NCBI GenBank assembly: GCA_945878375.1 | Contig: CAMDWG010000011.1 | Location: 1 to 64,000 of the forward strand | DNA from: Roseomonas mucosa | Lineage (GTDB): Bacteria; Pseudomonadota; Alphaproteobacteria; Acetobacterales; Acetobacteraceae | Reading direction: 5' to 3' | DNA length: 64,000 bases | Shown here: positions 29,106 through 38,932 of the stretch, piece by piece | Position numbering within the stretch: position 1 is the stretch's first letter | Layout: every line of letters starts with the position of its first letter | Program-made: the position numbers and the translations under genes | Notes under the pieces: model-generated | What the model saw: only the letters and a program-made list of their open reading frames with translations | Database searches by the model: none | What the model was told of the DNA's origin: nothing

Positions 29106-30824
29106 ATGACCAAGTGGGACAAGTCGAAGCTGCCGAGCCGCCACACCACCGTGGGGCCGGAGCGCGCGCCGCATCGCAGCTACTACTACGCGATGGGCCT
29201 GACGAAGGAAGAGATCGAACAGCCCTTCGTCGGCGTCGCAACCTGCTGGAACGAGGCCGCGCCCTGCAACATCGCGCTGTCCCGCCAGGCGCAGAGCGTG
29301 AAGGTCGGCGTGAAGGCCGCCGGCGCCACGCCGCGCGAATTCACCACCATCACCGTCACCGACGGCATCGCCATGGGCCACCAGTCCATGAAGGCGAGCC
29401 TCGCTTCCCGCGATGTCATCGCCGATTCCGTCGAGCTGACGATGCGCGGCCATTGCTATGACGGGCTGGTGGGCCTGGGCGGCTGCGACAAGACGCTGCC
29501 GGGCCTGATGATGGCGATGATCCGCCTGAACGTGCCGAGCGTGTTCATGTATGGCGGCTCCATCATGCCGGGCAAGCACAGGGGCCGCGACGTCACCGTG
29601 CTCGACGTGTTCGAGGCGGTCGGCCAGCACGCCGCCGGCAACATGACGGATGAGGAACTGCTGGAGCTCGAACAGCATGCCTGCCCGGGCGCCGGCGCTT
29701 GCGGCGGCCAGTTCACCGCCAACACCATGGCCTGCGTGTCCGAGGTGATCGGCCTCGCACTCCCGGGTTCCGCCGGTGCCCCCGCGCCGGATGAGACGCG
29801 CGACTACTGGGCGGTGAAGTCCGGTGAGGCGGTGGTGGAGCTGATCCGCCGCAACCTCCGCCCCCGCGACATCGTGACGCAGGACGCGCTGTTCAACGCG
29901 GCCGCGATCGTGGGCGCGACCGGTGGCTCCACCAACCTCGCCCTCCACCTGCCGGCCATCGCGCATGAGGCGGGCATCAAGTTCGACCTGCACGACGTGG
30001 CGGAGATCATGCGCGCCACGCCGCATATCGCGGACCTCAAGCCGGGCGGGAAGTATGTCGCGCTCGACGTCTACAATGTCGGCGGCGTGCCGGTGATCAT
30101 CAAGGCGCTGCTCGATGGCGGGTATCTGCGCGGCGGCGCGATGACCGTCACCGGCAAGACGCTGGCGGAGAACCACCGCGAGGTGATCGTGCCGAAGGAT
30201 CAGGACGTGATCCGTCCGACCTCCGACCCGATCAGCCCGATCGGCGGCGTCGTGTCCCTGAAGGGCACGCTGGCGCCGGAAGGGGCCATCGTGAAGATCG
30301 CGGGCATGAAGACGCTGCGCTTCGAAGGCACGGCGCTGTGCTTCGACTGCGAGGAAGACGCCTTCAAGGCGGTGGACATGCGCGCCTACAAGCCGGGCGA
30401 CATCATCATCATCCGCTACGAAGGCCCGAAGGGCGGCCCCGGCATGCGTGAGATGCTGTCCACCACCAGCGCGATCTACGGCCAGGGCATGGGCGACAAG
30501 GTGGCGCTCATCACCGATGGCCGCTTCAGCGGCGCCACGCGCGGCTTCTGCATCGGCCATGTGGGTCCGGAAGCCGCAGTGGGCGGGCCGCTGGCGCTGG
30601 TCGAGAATGGTGACCGTATCGTGATCGATGCGGAAGCCGGCAGCATCGACCTAATGGTGGATGACGCGACGCTGGCCGCCCGCCGCGCCAAGTGGCAGCC
30701 GCGTAAGACGCTCTACACCGCGGGTGCGCTGTGGAAATACGCGCAGCTCGTCGGCCCGGCGTTCAATGGCGCCGTCACCCATCCGGGCGCGGCCGAGGAA
30801 AGCCACGTCTACGCCGATCAGTAA
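29106..30824 (+). CDS. ilvD: Dihydroxy-acid dehydratase
   Basis: A 572-residue iron-sulfur enzyme for the penultimate step of valine and isoleucine synthesis. Cluster cysteines are in [16 protein letters not shown] and [19 protein letters not shown] and [11 protein letters not shown] are also typical. The CTGGCTGG/CCAGCC arms just before the ATG could fold with GGGAAAG in the loop, leaving the ribosome site open. Two hairpins follow the stop. Adjacent valS makes a loose branched-chain amino-acid pairing. Confidence 0.97.
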   Translation: MTKWDKSKLPSRHTTVGPERAPHRSYYYAMGLTKEEIEQPFVGVATCWNEAAPCNIALSRQAQSVKVGVKAAGATPREFTTITVTDGIAMGHQSMKASLASRDVIADSVELTMRGHCYDGLVGLGGCDKTLPGLMMAMIRLNVPSVFMYGGSIMPGKHRGRDVTVLDVFEAVGQHAAGNMTDEELLELEQHACPGAGACGGQFTANTMACVSEVIGLALPGSAGAPAPDETRDYWAVKSGEAVVELIRRNLRPRDIVTQDALFNAAAIVGATGGSTNLALHLPAIAHEAGIKFDLHDVAEIMRATPHIADLKPGGKYVALDVYNVGGVPVIIKALLDGGYLRGGAMTVTGKTLAENHREVIVPKDQDVIRPTSDPISPIGGVVSLKGTLAPEGAIVKIAGMKTLRFEGTALCFDCEEDAFKAVDMRAYKPGDIIIIRYEGPKGGPGMREMLSTTSAIYGQGMGDKVALITDGRFSGATRGFCIGHVGPEAAVGGPLALVENGDRIVIDAEAGSIDLMVDDATLAARRAKWQPRKTLYTAGALWKYAQLVGPAFNGAVTHPGAAEESHVYADQ

Positions 30825-30826
30825 GG

Positions 30827-30874
30827 TCCTGGGCGAACCCCAGGATTGAGCGGGCGGGGGAGGGTTCCCCCGCC
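30827..30874 (+). terminator. Two tandem hairpins after ilvD
   Basis: The first stem TCCTGGG/CCCAGGA (30827-30845, loop CGAAC) starts two bases after the ilvD stop; the second, GGCGGGGG/CCCCCGCC (30853-30874), follows eight bases later. Both are perfect. Together they are a likely terminator. Confidence 0.7.
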
Positions 30875-30979
30875 TGCCATCCCATCGCCTCGAATCTGCC
30901 CGCACTTCGGCACGCCGCGCGCGTTCACTGCGCGCATGCGGCGGCCTGAGCCTCCATGGCCGCCGCGCCGGAGGGTTCG

Positions 30980-31273
30980 ATGCGTCGGTTCCGCCTGGCT
31001 TGCCTGCTTCTGCCGCTCATCCTCGGCCCGGGCTGCGTGGTCTCGGCCGCCCATGGCCATGGCTACGGCTACGGCTACGCGCCGGCCCCGTACTACGCGC
31101 CGCGCCCCTACTATGCGCCGCGTCCCTACTACGCCCCCCGGCCCTACTATGCGCCGAGGCCCTATTACGGGCCGCCGCGCTACCATGCCGTGCCCCCCCG
31201 CCCGCATTGGGGGCCACCGCACGGCTACAGGCCGCCCCATTGGCAAGGCCGTCCGCATGCGCGGCGCTGGTAG
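30980..31273 (+). CDS. Exported Tyr/Pro/His-rich small protein
   Basis: A 97-residue protein with an export signal (MRRFRLACLLLPLILGPGC; Cys19 gives a weak lipobox) followed by a low-complexity mature region. YYAPRP is repeated four times (38-61), flanked by HGHGYGYGYA and a His/Pro/Trp-rich end. GGAGGG five bases before the ATG at 30980 selects this start over one eight codons earlier. Tyr/Pro-rich exported proteins of this type are common in alphaproteobacteria, but no function is established. Its stop is three bases from the xthA stop. Confidence 0.72.
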   Translation: MRRFRLACLLLPLILGPGCVVSAAHGHGYGYGYAPAPYYAPRPYYAPRPYYAPRPYYAPRPYYGPPRYHAVPPRPHWGPPHGYRPPHWQGRPHARRW

Positions 31274-31276
31274 GCC

Positions 31277-32047
31277 TTAGGCCTCCAGTTCAACCAGGAC
31301 CGGGGTATGGTCGGACGGGCTTTCCTCCGCGCGCGGCGCCAGATCCACTTCCGCCGCCCGCAGGCGCTCGGCGAGTTCCGCGCTGAGCAAGGCGTGGTCG
31401 ATCCGCAGCCCCGCATTCAGGTCGAAGGCCGCGCCATAGTCCCAGTAGGTGTAGATGCGCTGGCCCGGATGCAGGGCGCGGAGCGCGTCGGTCAGGCCCA
31501 GATTCTCGATGGCGCGGAGCGCGGCGCGGCTTTCCGGCCGCACCAGCGCATCGGACGGGGAAAGCGCGCCGGGCGCGAGGTCGAGCGCGGTCGGGCAGAC
31601 ATTGAAGTCGCCGAGGATCGCGAAGGGCGTGAAGGCATCCAGCCGCGCGGCCGCCAGCGCCCGCAGCCGCGCCATCCAGGCCAGCTTGTAGGCATAGCCG
31701 TCATCGCCGCCGGAATTGCCGTTCGGCAGGTAGATGCCGGCGACCTGCATCCCCGCCGCCTTCACCTCGACATAGCGGGCCTGGGTGTCGACCTCGTCGC
31801 CGGGGAGCGATTCAGCCACCACCTCGAAGGGAATGCGCCCGAGCACCGCCACGCCGTTCCGCCCGCCCTGCTGGCCGATGGCGTGCACGCGATAGCCGGT
31901 GCCCTCGAATTCCAGGGCGGGAAATTCCTCGGTCCGGCATTTCAGCTCCTGCAGGAACAGCAGGTCGGGCTGTTGCCGCGCCAGAAAGCGGCGGACATGG
32001 CCCGCGCGCTTGCGGATCGAGTTCACATTGAAAGTCGCGAGTTTCAT
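31277..32047 (-). CDS. xthA: Exodeoxyribonuclease III
   Basis: A 256-residue EEP-fold nuclease acting at abasic sites and as a 3'-5' exonuclease in base excision repair. Asn7, Glu34 (LQELK), GDFNV and the C-terminal SDHTPV carry the catalytic residues. Length matches the ExoIII (XthA) group. The stop codons of this gene and the exported protein gene are three bases apart and share a small GGCCTTAGGCC palindrome. Confidence 0.96.
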   Translation of the reverse strand: MKLATFNVNSIRKRAGHVRRFLARQQPDLLFLQELKCRTEEFPALEFEGTGYRVHAIGQQGGRNGVAVLGRIPFEVVAESLPGDEVDTQARYVEVKAAGMQVAGIYLPNGNSGGDDGYAYKLAWMARLRALAAARLDAFTPFAILGDFNVCPTALDLAPGALSPSDALVRPESRAALRAIENLGLTDALRALHPGQRIYTYWDYGAAFDLNAGLRIDHALLSAELAERLRAAEVDLAPRAEESPSDHTPVLVELEA

Positions 32048-32105
32048 TGTCTGCCCTCAGGCGCCGGGCGCCGCCGGCTTGGCTGGTCGCGTAGGGGGGC
32101 GGCGA

Positions 32106-32462
32106 TCAACCGACGCTGAAGCTGGTCCCGCAACCGCAGGCGCTGACGGCCTGGGGGTTCTTCACGGCGAAATGCGCGCCGATCAGCGCCTCGGTCCAGT
32201 CGAGTTCGGACCCCGCCAGCAATTCCAGGCTGACCGGGTCCACGAAGACCCGGCCCTCGCCCTCGGCCACGACCAGATCGTCCTCGGCCGGCGTCTCCTC
32301 GATCGCGAAGCGGTACTGGAAGCCGGAACAGCCGCCGGCATCGACCGCCAGCCGCAGGCCGGCGCCGGGCTTGCCTTCCCGCGCCGCGATCTCGGCCACC
32401 TGGGCGGCGGCGCGGGGAGTGACGCGGAAGGGGGTGGTGGGCGTCTCGGTGGCGGCGGACAT
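32106..32462 (-). CDS. erpA: Iron-sulfur cluster insertion protein ErpA
   Basis: A 118-residue A-type carrier that passes Fe-S clusters to apoproteins. The three ligands are Cys45 (GGCSGFQY), Cys109 and Cys111 (ACGCG). RVTPRAAAQVAEI and VDPVSLELLAGSELDW are family features. AGGAGA precedes the ATG. It is divergent from dgt (114 bases apart) and upstream of xthA, with 58 bases between. Confidence 0.94.
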   Translation of the reverse strand: MSAATETPTTPFRVTPRAAAQVAEIAAREGKPGAGLRLAVDAGGCSGFQYRFAIEETPAEDDLVVAEGEGRVFVDPVSLELLAGSELDWTEALIGAHFAVKNPQAVSACGCGTSFSVG

Positions 32463-32576
32463 GGCGGCGCGGTCTCCTGCCGAGTGAAGATAGGACGGCG
32501 GCGGTCCTGTTTCCAACCATCCCCGCCCGGTTCGCCCGGATGGACGCGGCGCGGGGGGTGATGCTAGGCCCTGGGC

Positions 32577-33746
32577 ATGGACCAGATGCGGCTGCCTGAC
32601 GGCCTGGCTCCCTGGGCGGTGCGCGCCAGCCTGTCGCGCGGGCGGCTGCATGCCGAGCCGGGCGGCGGCGCCCGTTCGCCCTTCCAGCGCGACCGCGACC
32701 GCATCATCCACGCCACCGCCTTCCGTCGCCTTCAGTACAAGACGCAGGTCTTTGTTTATCACGAAGGCGACCACTTCCGGACCCGCCTGACCCACAGCCT
32801 GGAAGTGGCACAGATCGCGCGCTCCATCGCCCGCGAATTGGCGCTGGACGAGGATCTGGCGGAAGCGCTCGCGCTGGCCCACGATCTCGGCCACCCCCCC
32901 TTCGGCCATGGCGGGGAAGATGCGCTGGACGCGATGATGAAGCCCTATGGCGGCTTCGATCACAACGCGCAGTCGCTGAAGGCGGTCACGCTGCTCGAGA
33001 CCCGCTATGCCGGCTTCGACGGGCTGAACCTGACCTGGGAAACGCTGGAGGGGCTGGCCAAGCACAACGGCCCCCTGCGCCGCGCCACGGGCTACATCGC
33101 CGAATATGACCGCCTCCACAGCCTGGACCTGACCACGCATGCGAGTGCGGAGGCGCAGGTCGCCGCGCTGGCGGATGACATCGCCTACAACAACCACGAC
33201 CTCGATGACGGTATCCGCGCGGGGATGTTCACGCTGGAGGATGCCTCGGCCCTGTCCCTGGTCCGGGATGCGCATGACGCCGCGCGGCAGGACAAGCCCG
33301 GCATGCCCGCCGACCGCGCGACCGGGGAGACGATCCGGCGCGTCATCAACCTGATGGTCAACGATGTGGTGGCCGAATCGCGCCGCCGGATCGAGCGGCT
33401 CGGCCCGCATTCGGCCGACGACATCCGCGCCGCCGACCGGCCCGTCATCGCCTTCTCGGATGCGATGATGGAGGCGAACAACGAACTCCGCGCCTTCCTG
33501 TTCCAGCGCATGTACCGCCATTGGCGGGTCAACCGCACCACGCAGAAGTGCAAGCGCGCGCTGCAGGTGCTGTTCACCCTGCTCCACGGGGAGCCCCGGC
33601 AATTGCCGCCCTGGTGGCAGGCCAAGGCCGGGGAACCCGGCGGCGCGGCCGCCGCTGCCGCCGTCTGCGACTACCTGGCCGGCATGACCGACCGCTACGC
33701 GCTGGAGGAACACCGGCGCCTGACGGACCCCACGATTCCAGGGTGA
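32577..33746 (+). CDS. dgt: Deoxyguanosinetriphosphate triphosphohydrolase-like protein
   Basis: A 389-residue HD-domain dNTPase that removes triphosphate from dNTPs. RDRDRIIHATAFRRLQYKTQVF, HDLGHPPFGHGGE (the HD metal site) and FDHNAQSLK are conserved. Length matches the alphaproteobacterial Dgt-like type 2 group. It sits between erpA (divergent) and argS, the normal arrangement. Confidence 0.95.
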   Translation: MDQMRLPDGLAPWAVRASLSRGRLHAEPGGGARSPFQRDRDRIIHATAFRRLQYKTQVFVYHEGDHFRTRLTHSLEVAQIARSIARELALDEDLAEALALAHDLGHPPFGHGGEDALDAMMKPYGGFDHNAQSLKAVTLLETRYAGFDGLNLTWETLEGLAKHNGPLRRATGYIAEYDRLHSLDLTTHASAEAQVAALADDIAYNNHDLDDGIRAGMFTLEDASALSLVRDAHDAARQDKPGMPADRATGETIRRVINLMVNDVVAESRRRIERLGPHSADDIRAADRPVIAFSDAMMEANNELRAFLFQRMYRHWRVNRTTQKCKRALQVLFTLLHGEPRQLPPWWQAKAGEPGGAAAAAAVCDYLAGMTDRYALEEHRRLTDPTIPG

Positions 33747-33894
33747 AGCGTGCTTTTGCGCGATTCGGACAAATGGGGCGGCGCCGCACGCCTTGGCGGT
33801 TAGGAGTATTGTCCTTTCTGTCCGTCATGGGAAGGGAAATCCGCCTTCTCCGGGCATGGCGACCCCGGCTGCCTTCCGCTAAAGCGCGAGGATC

Positions 33895-35679
33895 ATGACC
33901 AGCCCCGACCTCTTTGCCCTGATGCGCGCCCACACCGTCGCGGCGCTGCGCGACATCCTGCCGGACCTGCCGGAGGATGCCTTCGCCAAGGTCCAGACCG
34001 AGCCGCCGCGCGATGCCTCCCATGGCGACATGGCGACCAATGGCGCGATGGTCGTCGCCAAGCTCGCGAAGCAGCCCCCGCCGAAGCTGGCCGCCGCCCT
34101 GGCCGAGAAGCTCGCAGCCCTGCCGGAAGTGGCGGAAGCCGCCCCCGCTGGGCCCGGCTTCGTGAACCTGCGGCTGCGGGAAGACACGCTCCGCGCCCTG
34201 GTCCCCGCCGTGCTGACGCTGGGGGATGCCTATGGCGCCAGCCGGATGGGGCAGGGGGGGCGGGTCAATGTCGAATATGTCTCGGCCAACCCGACCGGGC
34301 CGATGCATGTCGGCCATTGCCGCGGCGCGGTGGTGGGCGATGGCTTGGCCGGGCTGCTGGCCAAGGCCGGCTACCAGGTGACGCGCGAGTACTACATCAA
34401 CGACGCTGGCGCGCAGGTGCTCGCCCTCGCCTACGCCGCCTATTGGCGATACCTCCAGGCGCTCGGCACCACGATGACGGAGGAGCACTACGCCCAATCC
34501 GTCCCGGGCGGGCTGCAATATCGCGGCGAGTACCTGATCCCCGTCGGGGCCGCGCTGAAGGACCGCCATGGCGATGCGCTGGCCGCTGCCGACGGCGTCT
34601 TCGGCTTCGCCCCCGCCGGTCCCGACACCTGGCTGGACGTGGTGCGGGACACGACCGTCGCCCTGATGATGTCCGCGATCCGGGAAGACCTCGCTGCGCT
34701 CGGCGTGCAGCACGACATCTTCATCAGCGAACGCGCCATCGTCGCCGCCGGCAAGCTGGACGAGGCGGAGGCGCTGCTGACCTCCAAGGGCCTGATCTAT
34801 CGCGGCGTGCTGGAACCGCCGAAGGGCAAGACGCCGGATGACTGGGAACCGCGCGAGCAGACCCTGTTCCGCGCCACCCAGTTCGGCGACGATGTGGACC
34901 GCCCGCTCCGCAAATCCGACGGATCGGGGACCTATTTCGCCAATGACGTCGCCAACCACCTCGACAAGATCGAGCGCGGCTTCGACGAGCTGGTGCAGGT
35001 CTGGGGCGCCGACCATGGCGGCTATGTGAAGCGCATGCAGGCCGCCGTCGGCGCGCTGTCCGATCGCCGCGTGCCGCTGGATGTCGTGCTGACGCAGATC
35101 GTCCATGTGATGAAGAATGGCGAGCCGGTGCGGATGTCGAAGCGCGCGGGCACCTATGTGACGCTGCGCGACCTGATCGAGGAAGTCGGCAAGGACGCGG
35201 TTCGCTTCACCATGCTGACGCGCAAGGCCGACGCGCAGATGGAATTCGACCTGGACAAGGTGGTGGAGCAGTCGCGGGACAATCCCGTCTTCTACGTCCA
35301 ATACGCCCATGCCCGCTGCCGGTCCGTGCTGCGCCAGGCCGGCGACCCGGCGGTGGTGGACCTCGCCTCGGCGCCGCTCTCGGCGCTCGCCGATCCGGCG
35401 GAGATGGCGCTGATCCGGCGGATCGCCGCCTGGCCGCGCACGGTGGAAGCCGCCGCCGCGGCGCGGGAGCCGCACCGAATCGCGTTTTTCCTCCAAGACT
35501 TGGCTGCCGACTTTCATGTATTGTGGAACCGGGGTCGAGACGACTCGACCCTGCGATTCATCCGCGCGGATGAGCCGGAGGCGACGCGGGCGCGGCTGGC
35601 GCTGGTCGCGGCCACGGCCACGGCGCTGCGCGCGGGCCTCGCGGTGCTGGGGGTCGAACCGGTCGAGGAGATGCGATGA
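33895..35679 (+). CDS. argS: Arginine--tRNA ligase
   Basis: A 594-residue class I synthetase. The HIGH-like motif is HVGH in NPTGPMHVGHCRG, the KMSKS-like motif is RMSKRAGTYV, and the N-terminal Add-1 domain precedes them. The C-terminal anticodon-binding domain ends the protein. GAGG precedes the ATG. The stop overlaps the SPOR gene start (ATGA). Confidence 0.97.
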   Translation: MTSPDLFALMRAHTVAALRDILPDLPEDAFAKVQTEPPRDASHGDMATNGAMVVAKLAKQPPPKLAAALAEKLAALPEVAEAAPAGPGFVNLRLREDTLRALVPAVLTLGDAYGASRMGQGGRVNVEYVSANPTGPMHVGHCRGAVVGDGLAGLLAKAGYQVTREYYINDAGAQVLALAYAAYWRYLQALGTTMTEEHYAQSVPGGLQYRGEYLIPVGAALKDRHGDALAAADGVFGFAPAGPDTWLDVVRDTTVALMMSAIREDLAALGVQHDIFISERAIVAAGKLDEAEALLTSKGLIYRGVLEPPKGKTPDDWEPREQTLFRATQFGDDVDRPLRKSDGSGTYFANDVANHLDKIERGFDELVQVWGADHGGYVKRMQAAVGALSDRRVPLDVVLTQIVHVMKNGEPVRMSKRAGTYVTLRDLIEEVGKDAVRFTMLTRKADAQMEFDLDKVVEQSRDNPVFYVQYAHARCRSVLRQAGDPAVVDLASAPLSALADPAEMALIRRIAAWPRTVEAAAAAREPHRIAFFLQDLAADFHVLWNRGRDDSTLRFIRADEPEATRARLALVAATATALRAGLAVLGVEPVEEMR

Positions 35680-36434
35680 GCGAGGCGGTCGTTCCGAGGC
35701 CTTCCTATCGGGTGGAGCGCGAGGCATCCTCGGTGCCCTGGCGCATGCTCGGGATCGCCGGTGGGGTGCTGCTGCTCATCGTGCTGGCGGCGGCCGGCTG
35801 GTGGGGCGTCCGCGGCCTTGGCGGCCCCGGCTCCGTCCCGCTGGTGGAAGCCGATCCGCGCCCCTTCAAGGTGCGCCCAGACGATCCGGGCGGGCTTCGC
35901 GTGCCCAACCAGAGCGAATTGATCCTCGAACGCCCCGCCCAGCGCGCCCAGCAGGGCCAGGGGCCCCGCCCCGGCCAGATCACGCCTGGCGCCGAGGCGC
36001 CCGATCTCGGTGGGCTGCGCGCCGCCGTGCAGCCCCCGGCGCGGCCGGCGCCCCCGCCCGCTGCCCCGGTCGCCGAGGCGTCCACGGCCGCGCCCTCCGT
36101 CATCGCCCAGGCAGCGACACCGCTCGCGCCCCCCATGCCACAGGCCAGCGCTTCCGCCCCTCCGGCGCCGGCGCGCCCGGTGGGCCGCGTGCAGGTGCAA
36201 CTGGGTGCCCTGATCAGCGAGGAAGCGGCCCGGGCCGAATGGAACCGCCTCGCGGCCCGGCTGCCGGAGCTGTTCCAGGGCCGCAGCCCGCAGGTCGTCC
36301 GGCTGGATCGTGGCGAGGGTCAGGCGCCTCTGTTCCGCCTTCGCACCGGGGGGCTCGCGGATCAGGAAGCCGCGACCTCCTTCTGCGAGCGGGTCCGCGC
36401 CCGGGGCGGTGCCTGCATGCCGGTGCGAGGCTAG
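35676..36434 (+). CDS. SPOR-domain protein with one transmembrane helix
   Basis: A 252-residue bitopic protein. One membrane helix lies near 25-45 (LGIAGGVLLLIVLAAAGWW). A proline/alanine-rich linker (about 100-170) leads to a C-terminal SPOR domain (about 172-250, VQLGALISEEAARAEWNRL), which binds denuded peptidoglycan at division sites. Gene order argS-SPOR-nagZ-M50-scpA is conserved in alphaproteobacteria and fits a cell-envelope/division role. Overlaps argS by ATGA. Confidence 0.9.
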   Translation: MSEAVVPRPSYRVEREASSVPWRMLGIAGGVLLLIVLAAAGWWGVRGLGGPGSVPLVEADPRPFKVRPDDPGGLRVPNQSELILERPAQRAQQGQGPRPGQITPGAEAPDLGGLRAAVQPPARPAPPPAAPVAEASTAAPSVIAQAATPLAPPMPQASASAPPAPARPVGRVQVQLGALISEEAARAEWNRLAARLPELFQGRSPQVVRLDRGEGQAPLFRLRTGGLADQEAATSFCERVRARGGACMPVRG

Positions 36435-36438
36435 GGGC

Positions 36439-37401
36439 GTGAAGGCAGCCATCATTGGCGTCGCCGGCACGGTGCTGACGACGGAGGAGGCCGCGCTGCT
36501 GCGCCGCCACCGCCCCGTTGGCGCCATCCTGTTCCGCCGCAATGTGGACAACCCCGCCCAGGTCGCGACGCTCGCCGCGGCGCTGCGGGAGGAACTTGGC
36601 GCCGAGGCCCCGATCCTGGTGGACCAGGAAGGCGGCCGCGTGGCCCGGCTACGCCCGCCCCATTGGACCGCCTTTCCCCCGCCATCCACCTTCGAATCCG
36701 GCCCCGCCGCCGCGGCGGAGGCCAATGCGGCGCGGCTCGGCGCGGAATGCGCGGCGGTGGGGCTGGATGTGGTCTGCGCGCCGCTGCTCGATCTGCGCCT
36801 GCCGGGCGCCCATGACGTGATCGGCGACCGCGCCTTCTCCGCCGATCCGGCGGAGGTCGCCCGCCTCGGCGCCGCCTGGGTGCGGGGCCTGCAATCGGCG
36901 GGGTGCATCCCGGTTATCAAGCACATCCCCGGCCATGGCCGCGCTTTGGTGGACAGCCATGAGAGCCTGCCCCGCGTCGAGGCGAGTGCGGCGGATCTCG
37001 CCGCCGATCTCGCGCCTTTCCGCGATGTCGCCGCCGCCTGCGGCTCGGCCTCTCTCTGGGCGATGACGGCGCATATCCTCTACGCCGCCTGGGATGCGGG
37101 GCGGCCGGCGACGATCTCCCCCGCCATCATCGGCGATGTGATCCGCGGCGATATCGGCTTCGACGGCGTGCTGGTCTCCGACGATCTGGCGATGGGGGCG
37201 ATGCAGGGGCAGTCCAGTGACCTGGCCGGCGCATCCATCGGGGCTGGCTGCGATGTCGTGTTGCATTGCACCGGGGTGCTGGCGGAAACGGCGGCGCTGC
37301 TCGCCACCTGTCCGGCCCTGTCGGAGGCCGCTGGGCGAAGGCTGGATCAGGCGCGGGAGGCCGCGCGGCGCGCCCGCCGGCCTGCCTCGGCCATCGCGTG
37401 A
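36439..37401 (+). CDS. nagZ: Beta-N-acetylhexosaminidase (peptidoglycan recycling)
   Basis: A 320-residue family 3 glycosidase releasing GlcNAc from muropeptides. KHIPGHG with a following DSH carries the catalytic acid/base loop, and VSDDLAMGA holds the nucleophile Asp. DQEGGRVARL is another signature. The GTG at 36439 is the chosen start, four bases after the SPOR gene. The stop overlaps the M50 gene start (GTGA). Confidence 0.93.
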   Translation: MKAAIIGVAGTVLTTEEAALLRRHRPVGAILFRRNVDNPAQVATLAAALREELGAEAPILVDQEGGRVARLRPPHWTAFPPPSTFESGPAAAAEANAARLGAECAAVGLDVVCAPLLDLRLPGAHDVIGDRAFSADPAEVARLGAAWVRGLQSAGCIPVIKHIPGHGRALVDSHESLPRVEASAADLAADLAPFRDVAAACGSASLWAMTAHILYAAWDAGRPATISPAIIGDVIRGDIGFDGVLVSDDLAMGAMQGQSSDLAGASIGAGCDVVLHCTGVLAETAALLATCPALSEAAGRRLDQAREAARRARRPASAIA

Positions 37402-38108
37402 CCCCCGACTGGCTGGGGGAGGTCGCGGCGGTCGCGCTGGCCGCCATCCTCGCCATCACCCTGCATGAGGCGGCGCATGGCTATGCCGCGAAATGGCTCG
37501 GCGACGACACGGCGGCGCGGCTTGGGCGGCTCAGCCTCAATCCCCTGCGCCATGTGGATATGGTGGGGACATTGCTGGTGCCGGGCTTCCTGCTGGCCAG
37601 CCAGTTGCTGACCATCGGCCGGGTGGAGGTGATGTTCGGCTGGGCGAAGCCGGTGCCGGTGGCCTTTTGGCAGTTGTGGAATCCGCGCTGGGGGATGGTG
37701 CTGGTCGCGGCGGCCGGGCCGGCGATCAATTTCGCGCTTGCCCTGGGCTTCGGTCTCGCGGCCCATGGGGTGGAGGCTGGTGCCGAGTCGCTCCCCCTCG
37801 GGGTGGTGGAATGGCTGCTGCGCTTCGTCGTCCTCAGCATGCTGGTGAATGTCATCCTGGCCTGTTTCAACCTTCTGCCGCTGCTGCCGCTCGATGGCGG
37901 GCGCATCCTGCTTGGCTTCCTGCCCGCCCCGGCGGCGCGGCTCTACGCGCAGACTGAGCGGTATGGCCTGCTGGTGGTGATCGGCGTGCTCTTCCTGCTG
38001 CCGCTTGCGCTCAGCGGCTTCGACCCGCTCGGCTGGATGGTGCGGGAGGTTGCCTTGCCGGTGCTGAGGATGATCTTCGTCCTGTCCGGGCATGGGGGTG
38101 GCGCATGA
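37398..38108 (+). CDS. Site-2 protease family (M50) membrane metalloprotease
   Basis: A 236-residue inner-membrane protein with about six hydrophobic segments. The zinc motif is His23-Glu24-...-His27 (HEAAH) in the first helix, and a second ligand motif is LPLDGGR near 160. It is the short FtsH-independent rhomboid-like M50 group with no PDZ domain. Substrate unknown. GTG start overlaps nagZ; the stop overlaps scpA (ATGA), so the whole run is coupled. Confidence 0.92.
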   Translation: MTPDWLGEVAAVALAAILAITLHEAAHGYAAKWLGDDTAARLGRLSLNPLRHVDMVGTLLVPGFLLASQLLTIGRVEVMFGWAKPVPVAFWQLWNPRWGMVLVAAAGPAINFALALGFGLAAHGVEAGAESLPLGVVEWLLRFVVLSMLVNVILACFNLLPLLPLDGGRILLGFLPAPAARLYAQTERYGLLVVIGVLFLLPLALSGFDPLGWMVREVALPVLRMIFVLSGHGGGA

Positions 38109-38932
38109 CCGCTGCCCCAGCCGAGGCCCCGCGCTTCCCCGGCCCGCTCGGCAACGCCGCGACCCCGGTGCTGCATCTGCGGCTCGATGGCTACGAAGGT
38201 CCGCTCGACCTGCTGCTCGATCTGGCGCGGGCCCAGAAACTCGACCTCGGCACCATCTCCATCGTCGCGCTGGTGGACCAGTATCTGACGGTGATCGAAC
38301 AGGCGCGCGGCCTGCGGCTGGAGATCCAGGCGGAATGGCTGGTGATGGCCGCCTGGCTCGCCTGGCTGAAATCCCGCCTGCTGCTGCCGCGCGACGAAGT
38401 CGGCGCCGAGGATCCGGAAGCGATCGCGGAACGCCTGACCGATCGGCTCGCGGAGTTGGAGCGGATGCGGGCGGGTGCCGCCTGGCTGGCCGCGCGGCCG
38501 CAGCTCAACCGCGACCTGTTCCCGCGTGGCGCGCCCGAGAATTTGACGGTCGAGGACCGCTCCGGCATCCGCGCCGACCTGTCTGCGCTGTGCCAGGCCT
38601 ATGTCGCCGGGCGGCGCCGCGCCATCGCCAAGCGTCCCTATCGCCCCAAACCCCGCCGCCTGTGGTCGGTGCAGGAGGCGATCTCCCGCCTCGCCCGGGT
38701 GCTGGGGGAGGTCCCGTCCTGGACCGTGCTGCAGCACTTCCTGCCGGATGCGGAGGTCGGCGCCGAACTCGATTCGGTTGAGCGGCGGACCGCGCTGGCC
38801 AGCACGCTGGTGGCCGGGCTGGAAATGGCCCGTGGCGGCGGGCTGGAACTGCGGCAGGAGCGCGCCTTCGGCCCGATCATGCTCCGCCGCGCCGAGCCGG
38901 TGGAGGAGGCCGGCGATGTCCGCGCCGCCTGA
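38105..38932 (+). CDS. scpA: Segregation and condensation protein A
   Basis: A 275-residue kleisin subunit that links SMC heads during chromosome condensation. LRLDGYEGPLDLLLDLARAQKLDL at the N-terminus (20-residue core) and the WLVMAAWLAWLKSRLLLP region are typical. It overlaps scpB by 17 bases. Linked to nagZ and a tat cluster as in most alphaproteobacteria. Confidence 0.95.
   Translation: MTAAPAEAPRFPGPLGNAATPVLHLRLDGYEGPLDLLLDLARAQKLDLGTISIVALVDQYLTVIEQARGLRLEIQAEWLVMAAWLAWLKSRLLLPRDEVGAEDPEAIAERLTDRLAELERMRAGAAWLAARPQLNRDLFPRGAPENLTVEDRSGIRADLSALCQAYVAGRRRAIAKRPYRPKPRRLWSVQEAISRLARVLGEVPSWTVLQHFLPDAEVGAELDSVERRTALASTLVAGLEMARGGGLELRQERAFGPIMLRRAEPVEEAGDVRAA

Noticed and set aside
25686-30560. 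Open frame of over 1,600 codons antisense to popZ-valS-ilvD
   Set aside because: Long antisense frames are normal opposite GC-rich genes because third positions avoid stop codons. The translation is low-complexity Arg/Ala/His/Gly and matches no family, while the sense strand encodes valS and ilvD.
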